Positions 45,834 through 54,562 of a stretch of DNA of 64,000 nt are shown piece by piece. How positions within the stretch are numbered: the stretch's first letter is position 1; every line of letters begins with the position of its first letter. Location of the stretch: the NCBI GenBank assembly GCA_015272395.1, contig JACYLQ010000033.1:62001-126000 (forward strand). The letters are read 5' to 3'. The translations under genes were made by a program, and so were the position numbers. Below the pieces are notes generated by a model that saw only the letters and a program-made list of their open reading frames with translations, was not told where the DNA came from and did no database searches. This stretch comes from Calothrix sp. C42_A2020_038 (lineage in GTDB: Bacteria > Cyanobacteriota > Cyanobacteriia > Cyanobacteriales > Nostocaceae).

Positions 45834-46548
45834 GGTTTGTGAATGGCTAAAAGAATGCCTGAGAGTTAAGCATACAATCTCGATAGTCAGTATATAGTGC
45901 TACCCCCTGACTATGTAAGTATATAACGCTACTTAGGGTAAAATGCCACAAAGCAAAGGTCATACACAATTCCCATGCTGACTATTCATGGGACAGGAGA
46001 AACAGTCCTTAAGGCACCGTTAAATGGAGCCTTTCTACCGACTTGGCATCTGGTGTGGTGAGGAGCGGTAGTAACAGCGGATGCTGCCACCTTTGTGTTA
46101 AGTGATGCCAGGTCGATTAGGACTGCTTAAGCATAAAATGCCACTCAAGATATTTTAAAGGTAAAATGCGCTATTTTTTATAAAACTTAATAAACACTTT
46201 TTTAAGCAGTGATTACCGAAGCTAAAAGTGTTCAAAAATCCATAGCGCCAGATATCGAATTGCTTCACTCAGTAGGGTAAGTAAAGCAAGTAGGTAGGCA
46301 AGTTGCTTTTTGACTATAAGCAATTCAGTTCAATTAATATGAGAAATATGGTTCGATTTACCAGAAAATACAATCCGTAAGCAATACGGCTGTAGCCAAG
46401 TTGGACGGCGCTATTATACATATTTATACCAGTTTGTAACCACTCATCACTGAAATATAGTATTTAGCTAATATAGAAAGTATTTTCATAATGTGATATG
46501 TGATAGTAGATTTATAGCCGCGCAGGTGCAAGCGTATAAAATTCATCT
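45834..46548. other. Gene-free region between PadR and DUF3611 genes
   Basis: These 715 bases have no plausible protein gene. They contain a probable structured RNA (listed separately at 45972-46132) and AT-rich DNA. The promoters of both flanking, divergently transcribed genes should be here. Confidence 0.5.
45972..46132 (+). ncRNA. Candidate structured non-coding RNA
   Basis: Several nested stems can be drawn: hairpin CCCATG (45972-45977) with CATGGG (45987-45992); closing stem CAGTCCT (46003-46009) with AGGACTG (46119-46125); hairpin AAGGC with GCCTT just inside; and a 12-base-pair helix CGACTTGGCATC (46039-46050) with GATGCCAGGTCG (46104-46115), interrupted only by one G-U pair. Inside it GGTG/CACC and GCGGTA/TGCTGC extend the stem. 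The GCTTAAGC palindrome ends it. Strand is uncertain because symmetric stems also fold on the other strand. I could not match it to 6S, SRP, RNase P, tmRNA or a known riboswitch. Confidence 0.5.
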
Positions 46549-47115
46549 ATGACAGAAAAATCCGATTTACAACTGCGAGCCATTGCAAGACTTTTCCGCC
46601 TCACAGGTTGGATCACCTTTTGGTCACAATTAGTTCTGGGGGTCATTTCAGGTGGAATTTTACTGTTTGCGAGCATTAGTCCAAGAACAGGTAGTGCAAG
46701 CCCAAACCCAGGAGCTGGTCTTGGTATCTTTTTTGCGATTAGTGGGCTAGTTGCCCTCGGTGTAGGTCTTTTTATTGCTTTTCGCTACGTTCGGATTGGT
46801 AGGCAGCTTGACTCTCCAAACCCTAACAACCGTCCTCGCAAGCTGGAAACTGTTCAAGTGGTACGTTTAGGATTAATTGTTCATCTAGTTGGTATTTTGT
46901 TAACTCTTGTCGGCGCCCAGGCAATTGTAGGAATATTGTTAACTAAGTCCTTGACATTACCGCAATTTACTGGTGGCGTGTATACACAGCTAGATCCTAG
47001 TAGAGTCATACAACCGCTAGATATATTTGTGGTACAAGCAAATACAAATACAGTTTCTGCACACTTTACAGGACTAGTGGGGTCAATTTGGTTGCTGAAT
47101 CGGATTACGAAATAG
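46549..47115 (+). CDS. DUF3611 membrane protein
   Basis: The 188-residue protein has four transmembrane helices. FRLTGWITFWSQLVLGVISG opens it, and the C-terminal region contains VQANTNTVSAHFTGLVGSIWLL. This pattern is that of the DUF3611 family, found in cyanobacteria and chloroplasts. No function is known to me. It is monocistronic, 111 bases before serS. Confidence 0.8.
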   Translation: MTEKSDLQLRAIARLFRLTGWITFWSQLVLGVISGGILLFASISPRTGSASPNPGAGLGIFFAISGLVALGVGLFIAFRYVRIGRQLDSPNPNNRPRKLETVQVVRLGLIVHLVGILLTLVGAQAIVGILLTKSLTLPQFTGGVYTQLDPSRVIQPLDIFVVQANTNTVSAHFTGLVGSIWLLNRITK

Positions 47116-47226
47116 TTACGGGCAAAGTAAATACGTGACAAGTTTTAATGTCTGAGAACCACAGCACGTCAAAACTACGATAAGCTTGTGTGTTGGCATT
47201 ATTTAGTTAAAATTTAGAGAAAAATT

Positions 47227-48519
47227 GTGCTAGATATCAAGCAAATACGAGAAAATCCAGAATTAGTACAGCAACGCTTGGTTACACGTGGTGACAAATT
47301 CGATATCCAAGCCATATTAGATTTGGATAAAAAGCAGCGTGAACTTGAAGCAACCCGATCTGCGCTTCAAGCACGCGGAAACGAAATTGCTGGTTTGATT
47401 CCACAAAAAATAAAAGCTGGTTCTGATCCAAAAGGAGCAGAAATTGCTGCGTTAAGGGAAGAAGGAAAGTCGGTTAAAGAAACAATTAGCGAACTTGAAC
47501 CACAAGAAAAAGAAATTAAAGAAAAAATTCAAGAACTTGTACTTGCCCTCCCTAACTTACCGAGCGAGTCTACACCTATTGGTAGTAATGAAGACGAAAA
47601 TGTAGAAATACGGCGATGGGGTTCTGAGTATATACCTCAGAATCAAAATATTATTCCACACTGGGATATTGCTGAAAAGCTAGGTATTTTGAATGTTGAA
47701 CGTGCTGTCAAAGTCGCTCAAAGTCGCTTTGTCAATTTAATTGGAGCAGGCGCCGCGCTTGAACGCGCATTGATTCAATTTATGCTCAATACTCAAATTG
47801 CTGCTGGTTATGTAGAAGTAATTCCACCTATTTTGGTTAATACCGAGTCATTAATAGCCACAGGGCAGTTACCCAAGTTCGCAGAAGAAAGCTTTAAGTG
47901 TGCAGCAGATGACTTATGGCTAATACCAACAGCAGAAGTACCAATCACCAATCTCTACAGAGGTGAAATTTTAGCAGCAGAAGATTTACCAATATATCAT
48001 TGTGCTTACACTCCATGTTTTCGCCGTGAAGCCGGAAGTTATGGACGTGATATGCGAGGTTTAATTCGCTTGCATCAATTCAATAAAGTGGAACTGGTTA
48101 AATTTGTACACCCAAGTACCTCTTTTGAAGAACTAGAAAAATTGGTAGGTAATGCTGAAGCCATATTACAAGCGTTAAAATTACCTTACCGCGTGATTGA
48201 ACTGTGTACAGGTGACTTAGGTTTTGGTTCAGCAAAAACCTATGATTTAGAAGTTTGGCTTCCCTCATCAGAGAAATATCGTGAGATTTCAAGCTGTTCC
48301 AACTTTGTTGACTTCCAAGCAAGACGCGGGGATATTCGCTTTAAAGAAGCAGGGAAAAAGGGAACACAGTATGTCCATACACTCAATGGTTCAGGTCTAG
48401 CCATCGGAAGAACAATGGCAGCAATTTTGGAAAACTACCAACAACCTGACGGAACTATAGGTATACCCGAAGCTTTACAACCATATCTGGGACGCGAAGC
48501 AATAGGAACTAAGAGTTAA
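47227..48519 (+). CDS. serS: Seryl-tRNA synthetase
   Basis: The 430-residue class II synthetase uses a GTG start. The N-terminal long coiled-coil arm (about residues 30-100), which binds tRNA-Ser, precedes the catalytic core. Motif 2 is [20 protein letters not shown], and motif 3 is [26 protein letters not shown] near residue 236 binds serine. The length is standard. It charges tRNA-Ser in the cytoplasm. A perfect inverted repeat follows the stop. Confidence 0.97.
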   Translation: MLDIKQIRENPELVQQRLVTRGDKFDIQAILDLDKKQRELEATRSALQARGNEIAGLIPQKIKAGSDPKGAEIAALREEGKSVKETISELEPQEKEIKEKIQELVLALPNLPSESTPIGSNEDENVEIRRWGSEYIPQNQNIIPHWDIAEKLGILNVERAVKVAQSRFVNLIGAGAALERALIQFMLNTQIAAGYVEVIPPILVNTESLIATGQLPKFAEESFKCAADDLWLIPTAEVPITNLYRGEILAAEDLPIYHCAYTPCFRREAGSYGRDMRGLIRLHQFNKVELVKFVHPSTSFEELEKLVGNAEAILQALKLPYRVIELCTGDLGFGSAKTYDLEVWLPSSEKYREISSCSNFVDFQARRGDIRFKEAGKKGTQYVHTLNGSGLAIGRTMAAILENYQQPDGTIGIPEALQPYLGREAIGTKS

Positions 48520-48529
48520 GCGTAAGATT

Positions 48530-48583
48530 CGATCAGGCGACTAAAGACTCGCACTTGGTTTACAAACCTGAATCGCCTGATCG
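48530..48583. terminator. Inverted repeat after serS
   Basis: CGATCAGGCGA (48530-48540) and TCGCCTGATCG (48573-48583) form a perfect 11-base-pair stem. Inside the loop GGTTT/AAACC (48557-48568) forms a second small hairpin. It lies 10 bases after the serS stop and is a likely terminator, though it lacks a long T run. Confidence 0.55.
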
Positions 48584-48742
48584 CACCCGCGCCAGGATGC
48601 AAAAATAGGAGTTCAGAGTTATTGGTTATAAATTAGCACCTAGCTAGTTTCCAAATAATACATTCTGTAGAGGTGAGAGCTAGTCACAAGCTTTAGAATG
48701 GAAAAAGTATAGCTAAATTCCGTTCATATTAAAGTTCAATCT

Positions 48743-49810
48743 ATGTCATTTTTAGCGGCAATCGCAGTCTTGGCTGTTTTAATCTTAGTTCATGAACTAG
48801 GCCATTTTATTGCAGCAAGGTCTCAAGGTATTCATGTTAACCGCTTTTCGCTAGGCTTTGGTCCAATTATCTGGAAACACCAAGGTTCGGAAACCGAGTA
48901 TGCGATTCGCGCTTTTCCGTTGGGTGGTTTTGTTGGGTTTCCAGATGATGACCCAGATAGCGATATTCCTGCCGATGACCCAAATTTACTGCGTAACCGT
49001 CCAATTTTAGACCGGGCAATCGTTATCAGTGCAGGTGTAATCGCAAATTTAATATTTGCTTATTTACTACTGGTTTTACAGTTTGGAATTGTAGGAGTTC
49101 CAGAAGGGTTTAAGTTTGAACCAGGTGTAATTGTACAGCCAGCGGAAGAAACCTCTATTGCTTACCAAGCTGGTCTTAGAGAAGGTGATGTTATTCTTGG
49201 TGTTAACGATACTGTGATTCCGGCATCGAAAGAATCGCTTAATGTTTTAAAAGAAGCAATTCAGAAAAGCCCAAACCAACAAGTACAACTACAAGTTCAG
49301 CGACAGAACCAGCAGTTTGATCTAAAGTTAACCCCATCAGCTGATAAAGATGGCAAAGGAGTAATCGGGATTAGACTTCTTTCGCCCAACGGTCAACCCA
49401 TCTACCGTCACTCTCAAAACATTCCCGAAATTCTTGGTATTGCAGCCAACAGATATCAGCAACTATTCCTTAACATAGTTCAAGGCTTTGGGCAATTGAT
49501 TACTAGATTTGGCGAAACTGCTGGACAAGTTGCAGGACCAGTGAAAATTGTCAAAATAGGTGCCGATATTGCCCAAAAAAATGCAGGTGACTTGTTTACG
49601 TTTGCAGCGCTTATCAGTATCAACTTGGCGATTATCAATATTTTGCCCTTACCAGCTTTGGATGGTGGACAACTTGCGTTTCTATTTATTGAAGGTGTGC
49701 GAGGTAAACCTTTACCCACCCGTATTCAAGATGGTGTCATGCGAACAGGTTTAGTGCTACTTTTGGGACTAGGCATTTTTCTGATTGTTAAAGAAGCATT
49801 GTTCCAGTGA
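48743..49810 (+). CDS. rseP: RseP/S2P-type site-2 zinc metalloprotease
   Basis: The 355-residue intramembrane protease has the zinc motif HELGHF (His17, Glu18, His21) in the first helix and the third ligand region INILPLPALDGGQLAF near residue 300. A single PDZ domain (about 125-215, GVIVQPAEETSIAYQAGLREGD) lies between. It cleaves anti-sigma factors or other membrane proteins in regulated proteolysis. Its stop overlaps the GTG start of nth by four bases. Confidence 0.93.
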   Translation: MSFLAAIAVLAVLILVHELGHFIAARSQGIHVNRFSLGFGPIIWKHQGSETEYAIRAFPLGGFVGFPDDDPDSDIPADDPNLLRNRPILDRAIVISAGVIANLIFAYLLLVLQFGIVGVPEGFKFEPGVIVQPAEETSIAYQAGLREGDVILGVNDTVIPASKESLNVLKEAIQKSPNQQVQLQVQRQNQQFDLKLTPSADKDGKGVIGIRLLSPNGQPIYRHSQNIPEILGIAANRYQQLFLNIVQGFGQLITRFGETAGQVAGPVKIVKIGADIAQKNAGDLFTFAALISINLAIINILPLPALDGGQLAFLFIEGVRGKPLPTRIQDGVMRTGLVLLLGLGIFLIVKEALFQ

Positions 49811-50469
49811 ACCTAACCCGCAATCGGTCATCTCAAAAAATACGAGCGCTTGAAGTTCTTGTACTACTCAAACGCCTTTATCCAGATGCAACCTGCTCTC
49901 TAAACTACTCAACCCCTGTACAATTATTGGTAGCCACAATCTTATCGGCACAATGTACTGATGAACGTGTAAATAAAGTCACACCCGCTTTATTTGCGCG
50001 TTTCCCGGATGCAAAGAGCATGGCAAATGCTGACTTGGCAGAAATCGAAGAATTGGTAAGAACAACAGGCTTTTATCGGAATAAAGCCAAGAATATCCAA
50101 GGCGCCTGTCGGATGATAGTCAACGATTTCAACTCACAAGTTCCATCAAGGATGGATGATTTATTAAAGCTACCAGGAGTTGCCAGAAAAACAGCTAACG
50201 TAGTGCTAGCCCACGCATTTGGAATTAATGCAGGAGTCACAGTTGATACTCATGTAGCTCGTCTTAGTAATCGTCTTGGCTTTACTAAACACGAAGACCC
50301 TATCCGTATTGAACGCGATTTAATGAAATTATTACCGCAACCTGACTGGGAAAACTGGTCGATTCGCCTCATATACCACGGTCGTGCAGTTTGCAAAGCC
50401 AGAAAACCAGCATGTGAAATTTGTCAACTAGCGCCTTTGTGTCCGACAGGAAAAAAAGTTTTGGGTTAA
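49807..50469 (+). CDS. nth: Endonuclease III
   Basis: The 220-residue DNA glycosylase/AP lyase has the helix-hairpin-helix LLKLPGVARKTANVVLAHAFG with catalytic Lys128, and catalytic Asp147 in GVTVDTHVARLS. The [4Fe-4S] cluster is bound by Cys196, Cys203, Cys206 and Cys212 (C-x6-C-x2-C-x5-C). It removes oxidised pyrimidines in base-excision repair. The GTG start lies in the GTGA overlap with the rseP stop, so translation is coupled. Confidence 0.96.
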   Translation: MNLTRNRSSQKIRALEVLVLLKRLYPDATCSLNYSTPVQLLVATILSAQCTDERVNKVTPALFARFPDAKSMANADLAEIEELVRTTGFYRNKAKNIQGACRMIVNDFNSQVPSRMDDLLKLPGVARKTANVVLAHAFGINAGVTVDTHVARLSNRLGFTKHEDPIRIERDLMKLLPQPDWENWSIRLIYHGRAVCKARKPACEICQLAPLCPTGKKVLG

Positions 50470-50545
50470 GAGGTAGGGAGAATCATTTTTTAGAACTATT
50501 GTATAGAATGGAAAATGCTGTCAAAAAATTAATCTCAAGACTGTA

Positions 50546-50848
50546 ATGGCAAAGAAGAGCATGATTGAGCGCGAAAAGAAGCGCGCGAAAATGGTAGAGA
50601 AATACTCAGCAAAGCGTGAAGCTCTGTTAGAGGAATTCAGAACAACCGAAAATCCTCTACAAAAGTTGGAAATTCACCGCAAAATTCAGCAATTACCTCG
50701 TAACAGCGCACCCACTCGTAAGCACAACCGTTGTTGGGTAACTGGGCGCCCTAGAGGCTATTATCGTGACTTTGGTTTGTCCCGCAACGTATTGCGTGAG
50801 TGGGCACACCAAGGTTTACTACCAGGTGTTGTCAAGTCGAGTTGGTAA
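50546..50848 (+). CDS. rpsN: 30S ribosomal protein S14
   Basis: The 100-residue protein starts [15 protein letters not shown] and ends [18 protein letters not shown]. It is the longer zinc-free form: the zinc-finger cysteine pairs of short S14 proteins are absent. The signature [20 protein letters not shown] lies near residues 62-81. It is a component of the small ribosomal subunit head. It stands apart from ribosomal operons, which is normal in cyanobacteria. Confidence 0.96.
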   Translation: MAKKSMIEREKKRAKMVEKYSAKREALLEEFRTTENPLQKLEIHRKIQQLPRNSAPTRKHNRCWVTGRPRGYYRDFGLSRNVLREWAHQGLLPGVVKSSW

Positions 50849-50854
50849 ACAAGA

Positions 50855-50895
50855 GTGAGGAGTCAGGAGTTAGGAGTTAGGAGTTAGGAGTCATC
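50855..50895. repeat. TAGGAGT heptamer tandem repeat
   Basis: About four to five copies of the heptamer GTTAGGA or close variants (GTCAGGA, GTTAGGA three times) run directly behind rpsN. This is a short tandemly repeated repetitive sequence of the type described in heterocyst-forming cyanobacteria. Copy number varies between strains. Confidence 0.75.
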
Positions 50896-50928
50896 ATAAC
50901 TCATAAAAACCTTGCGGGAGTTTGGAAA

Positions 50929-51021
50929 CCCCTGGTTTAAAACCAGGGGAGGAAAAACGACTCTGTGGGTCGGAACAACTTCTTAGAATCCCCTCGGCGC
51001 CGATTCCAGGGGAGGGTCAAA
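50929..51021 (+). mobile_element. Relic or minimal IS200/IS605-type element end
   Basis: The palindrome CCCCTGGTTTAAAACCAGGGG (50929-50949; 10-base arms) is followed by GACTCTGTGGGTCGGAACAA and then a second hairpin, CCCCT (50990-50994) with AGGGG (51008-51012), ending GGTCAA. The order GGAACAACTTCTTAGAATCC, hairpin, GGTCAA is like the right end of cyanobacterial TnpB-containing IS605-family elements, where it forms the omega RNA scaffold and the TCAA cleavage site. No transposase or TnpB gene is left. The remnant translates to a TnpB-tail-like peptide, as in such elements. It ends five bases before the stop codon of the next gene. Confidence 0.55.
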
Positions 51022-51025
51022 ACTA

Positions 51026-51358
51026 CTACTGTCCGCAACATTTATTATCAATACCTAAGCTTTCGAGAAGAATTTCACTAACTGCGTTAGCAATAGCAAA
51101 CTCTCCGTAAAAGCTTTTGGAAAAATCAAACGCCTGCATCTCGGTTACAATTGCGATCACCAACGAACCGAGGTCGTTTTCTCCTTCCATACGCTGGCGT
51201 ACAAAAATTTGTGCCGCTCGTTCAGCAATTGTCTCGTTAACCGCTTCAGGAATAAACTGGCTATCAAGCCATTGACGTAAATTTTGTTGCAACCAATGAC
51301 CCTCTTGAATTGGATTGGAAGCTGGTAATAAAGTGATGGCTGGAATTGGTTCTGTCAT
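51026..51358 (-). CDS. Conserved hypothetical protein
   Basis: The 110-residue protein has no signal or transmembrane segment. It contains VNETIAERAAQIFVRQRMEG and LGSLVIAIVTEMQAFDFSKS and ends SLGIDNKCCGQ. I recognise it as a cyanobacterial conserved type without known function. Its stop lies next to the IS605-like relic, so the final residues could have been changed by the insertion. Confidence 0.65.
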   Translation of the reverse strand: MTEPIPAITLLPASNPIQEGHWLQQNLRQWLDSQFIPEAVNETIAERAAQIFVRQRMEGENDLGSLVIAIVTEMQAFDFSKSFYGEFAIANAVSEILLESLGIDNKCCGQ

Positions 51359-51462
51359 AAGAATTTTATAAATAGGGTATGGGGAATAGACAATAAGGAA
51401 TGAACAGTGGGAAATAGAGTTAAATTACACTAATGCCCAATGCCTGATTCCTGGTTATTTTT

Positions 51463-52041
51463 ATGCAATATTATGATGTTACTAGTATTATTCAAGGCTA
51501 TACCCAAGGTTATTTTCTCATGGCTGATGAGAATAATGACTTGAATTGGTACCACAGCCGCGACCGTACCCTTATTCCCCTTGACGGGCGCTTTCGTTAT
51601 CCAAAGTCACTGCGACGGGTTTTAAATCAGGAAAAATTCAGCGTTGCCATTAATCGTGATTTTCCAGCAGTAGTGAATGGTTGTGCAAACCGTGACACAA
51701 CTTGGATTTCTGATGAACTGAAGGATATATACTCGTTTTTGAATCAAGCTGGTTGGGCATATAGCTTTGAAACATGGCTTGGTGATCAACTTGCTGGTGG
51801 AATCTTGGGTATTGTGATTAAAGGCGCCTTCATCGGTGAATCAATGTTTTTCCGTATTCCAGATGGCTCCAAAGTCGCAATGGTCAAACTAGTAGAACAT
51901 TTACGACAAAGAAAGTTTGTATTTTTTGATGCTCAAATGATGAATCCCCACTTAGAGAGATTCGGCGCTTATCGAATTGAAGACAAAGACTATCAGCAAT
52001 TACTTCAGAAAGCGCTACAAGCAAACTGTTCATTTTTGTAA
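51463..52041 (+). CDS. aat: Leucyl/phenylalanyl-tRNA-protein transferase
   Basis: The 192-residue enzyme begins with IIQGYTQGYFLMADENNDLNWY-like sequence (residues 9-30) and carries AGWAYSFETWLGDQLAGGI and GAFIGESMFFRIPDGSKVAM, the aminoacyl-acceptor site of Aat proteins. It ends with the conserved FFDAQMMNPHLERFGAYRI. It adds Leu or Phe to N-terminal Arg or Lys of proteins and so marks them for ClpAP in the N-degron pathway. The length is slightly short of the E. coli enzyme, as in other cyanobacteria. Confidence 0.93.
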   Translation: MQYYDVTSIIQGYTQGYFLMADENNDLNWYHSRDRTLIPLDGRFRYPKSLRRVLNQEKFSVAINRDFPAVVNGCANRDTTWISDELKDIYSFLNQAGWAYSFETWLGDQLAGGILGIVIKGAFIGESMFFRIPDGSKVAMVKLVEHLRQRKFVFFDAQMMNPHLERFGAYRIEDKDYQQLLQKALQANCSFL

Positions 52042-52192
52042 AATTTAAAAACGAAAAGATTTATTATTAGCTAAAAATCTTAACAAAAATCTAGAGATAA
52101 GAATGCCTTTAAAAAAAATTACACAATTGAGAACTTAGTATCCTACAACTTATATTAAAGTTGTTAAAGTTGTTCTCATGCCGTAAATTTAC

Positions 52193-53554
52193 ATGGCTCA
52201 AGATTATCGCGCCCGCAAGCTCAGAGGTAAATCCTTTAGAGGCAAAGACCTCAACGGCGCCGACTTTTCTTACTCGAATATCCGAGGTGTAGACTTCACC
52301 GACGCTAACTTGGAAGGTGCAAACTTCAGTCATGCTCAAACAGGAATACAACGACGCTGGGCGATTGTCTTGGTAGGATGTGCGCTTCTACTTTCGGCTT
52401 TGTCTGGTTTGCTTTCAGCGATAGGTGGTTGTTTGGTAGGTATTTTATTGCTTGATAGCAACCGCGAAAATCTTTATGTCGGTATCGTTAGTTTAATAGT
52501 CTTGACTATATTCTTTCTCATCACTCTTTTTCGAGGAGTTAGTGCTGCGTTTGGATTTATGGCCTTATCAGTGACATGCACTGGATTAGCAGCAGTCGGA
52601 TGGGCTGGAATTGTAGCTGTTACATGGGCAGGAGGTACTGTACATGCTGGAGCAATGGAGTTAGCACAAGTAGTTGCTGTCGTAGTTACAGGAGCAGTAG
52701 CTGTTGTTGCTACTATTCTCGGTACCGTCGTAATTGCAGGTGCAGTGACACTAGCAGGTGCTGTAGCTGGTCTAATTTCCGTAACTCTAACTATTTCAAT
52801 TGCTGCGGTGCTTTCTGGAGCAATGTCTGTCATGGCAGTAAGAGTAAACCCAATTGCTGGAACTGTCGCAATTGTAACTTCTGTTGTTGTAATTTTACTC
52901 TCGGCTTACGTTGGCTGTAGCGCTTTGTATGAAGATGAAAAACAAATTACAATTCGTAACTTAGCTCTAGCGATTGCGACTCGTTATGGCACAAAGTTTC
53001 AAGGCTGTAACCTTACTGATGCCGACTTTACACGCGCTTCGGTTAAAAACGCCAATTTTATCAAAGCTAATTTGACACGTACCTGCTGGTTTGAAGTCAA
53101 AAAGCTCAATCTTGCCATTGTTGATAAAAGCTATCTGGTCAATCAGACAATCAGAAAGTTGGTAGTACACAAAGACTTGCAGAATCAAAACTTTGACGGT
53201 TGGGATTTACAAGGTATTAACTTACGTGCAGCAAATTTAATTGATGCTAGTTTGGTTGGTACAAAACTCAACAATACTGACTTGCAAAATGCCAACTTAA
53301 GCAGAGCAAATTTGATGCATTCCCAAGTTGATAATACCAACTTTCGGGCTGCAATTCTTACAGGTGCCTACATTGAGAATTGGGGTATAACTCCTCAAAC
53401 GCAACTTGAAGATGTAGAGTGCGATTATATTTTCACGCGCGTACCTACCAAGAATAATCCAAACCCTCAACGCTTACCTGCAAATTGGGATGAAACTTTT
53501 AAACCAGGAGAGTTCGCAAGATTCTTTAGTCCATTATCCAGAACATTAAATTAA
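52193..53554 (+). CDS. Pentapeptide-repeat protein with an inserted hydrophobic domain
   Basis: The 453-residue protein has a short pentapeptide block (about residues 10-50; ADFSYSNIRGVDFTDANLEG), then a Gly/Ala/Val/Thr-rich hydrophobic region (about 55-245) with perhaps six to eight helices, and a second pentapeptide block (about 275-410; GINLRAANLIDASLVGTKLN). The C-terminal end is soluble and Pro-rich. Splitting of the right-handed quadrilateral beta helix by a membrane domain is unusual. Function is unknown; a sensor or channel role is speculation. It is convergent with a second pentapeptide gene, with a strong terminator in between. Confidence 0.8.
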   Translation: MAQDYRARKLRGKSFRGKDLNGADFSYSNIRGVDFTDANLEGANFSHAQTGIQRRWAIVLVGCALLLSALSGLLSAIGGCLVGILLLDSNRENLYVGIVSLIVLTIFFLITLFRGVSAAFGFMALSVTCTGLAAVGWAGIVAVTWAGGTVHAGAMELAQVVAVVVTGAVAVVATILGTVVIAGAVTLAGAVAGLISVTLTISIAAVLSGAMSVMAVRVNPIAGTVAIVTSVVVILLSAYVGCSALYEDEKQITIRNLALAIATRYGTKFQGCNLTDADFTRASVKNANFIKANLTRTCWFEVKKLNLAIVDKSYLVNQTIRKLVVHKDLQNQNFDGWDLQGINLRAANLIDASLVGTKLNNTDLQNANLSRANLMHSQVDNTNFRAAILTGAYIENWGITPQTQLEDVECDYIFTRVPTKNNPNPQRLPANWDETFKPGEFARFFSPLSRTLN

Positions 53555-53566
53555 GAGTATGCTAAA

Positions 53567-53595
53567 AATCCCGGTTTATTAAATAAACCGGGATT
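53567..53595. terminator. Bidirectional terminator between two pentapeptide-repeat genes
   Basis: AATCCCGGTTTAT (53567-53579) and ATAAACCGGGATT (53583-53595) form a perfect 13-base-pair stem with loop TAA, flanked by A- and T-rich DNA. Confidence 0.85.
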
Positions 53596-53659
53596 ATATA
53601 TTTTCACTTTTGGTTGTCAGAATGCAATATTTAATTTTTGAGATTTCTGAATTTATTTA

Positions 53660-54115
53660 TTAATCCCAATCAGGAATTACTGCATCTTCACCACCAATAC
53701 CTATAGCAGTTCCATAGATATCGGCATCACTAATATTCATATCATCCATTGATGCTTGATAAACGTTAGCATTATGGATTGTCGCGTTAGTAAAGTTTAC
53801 TCTATCAAGGTCTGCCTGTTTGAAATTCGCGTTTGTGACAAAAGCTGAACTAAGATTTGCACCTTCCAAATTAGCCCCTGTTAAATCAGCACCTTCTAGA
53901 TTCGCTTTGCTGAGGTCGGCGCCTTTGAGATTTGCACCGCGTAAATCTGCACCGATTAGATGGGCACCTGTTAAGTTAGCTCCAGCTAAATTACATTTAA
54001 TACATTCACCCGTTTGTAAAAGCTGTTGTAACTGCTGTGGATTTTGTGCGCTAGCCGTACTAGCAAAAAGTAGGGGAGTAGCTAAAGCTAGAGCAGCTAA
54101 TAATCTAATTTTCAT
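53660..54115 (-). CDS. Secreted pentapeptide-repeat protein
   Basis: From ATG 54115, with AGGGAG just upstream, the protein has 151 residues. The signal peptide (MKIRLLAALALATPLLFAST, cleavage after ASAQ) is followed by NPQQLQQLLQTGECIKCNLA and about 14 pentapeptide repeats of A(N/D)LxG type, residues 42-130. The CIKC pair at the start of the repeat block may form a disulfide. Such proteins are common in the periplasm and thylakoid lumen of cyanobacteria. The role is unknown. Confidence 0.82.
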   Translation of the reverse strand: MKIRLLAALALATPLLFASTASAQNPQQLQQLLQTGECIKCNLAGANLTGAHLIGADLRGANLKGADLSKANLEGADLTGANLEGANLSSAFVTNANFKQADLDRVNFTNATIHNANVYQASMDDMNISDADIYGTAIGIGGEDAVIPDWD

Positions 54116-54562
54116 AATATCTCCCTTGGAAAGCATAAATGCTTCTGTTAATTTCCTCACAAATTAATTATTGCACTTTTTTTTCTTCAAGTCATTAGTT
54201 CAGTTGGAAAAGTGTCTATTTTTTTACTATCAGAGAATGAGCTAATTTCTTGGCTTGTATCAGCTAAAATTCAGTATTGGCAAAGCTGAAAGTTTTTTTG
54301 CGATTAGAATAAAATCTCCTTAACTAAATCTTTATAATTCTTAACAACAAGTATTAATAATCTCGATGATTATTATTTATTAGGAAAAAGTTAAAACAAG
54401 TATTTATACTGAAAATAATCGAAATTTTATAAACTGAAGATTAAATGTAATGAACAAAAATAGTTAAATTATGAAGTTTTGAGAATTTCAACTAATGGGC
54501 GCCAAGAATGTGGTAGAAGCGAGAAGCTCATAGGCACCCAAAGAATCTATATAAACTCAATC
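54116..54562. other. AT-rich intergenic region
   Basis: I see no gene, strong hairpin or repeat in these 447 bases apart from a GGGCGCC site at 54495. It includes the promoter of the pentapeptide gene and the 3' end of the hydrolase transcript. Confidence 0.4.

Noticed and set aside
45972-46132. Cobalamin riboswitch, SRP RNA or RNase P RNA
   Set aside because: The diagnostic conserved segments of those classes (B12 box, SRP tetraloop region, RNase P core) are not present.
50855-50895. Possible CRISPR array
   Set aside because: The repeats are contiguous heptamers without spacers, i.e. a short tandem repeat; no CRISPR array was found in the window.
50922-51110. 62-codon frame behind rpsN
   Set aside because: It crosses the two hairpins of the IS605-like relic and the end of an opposite-strand gene; better explained as translated element end than as a gene.
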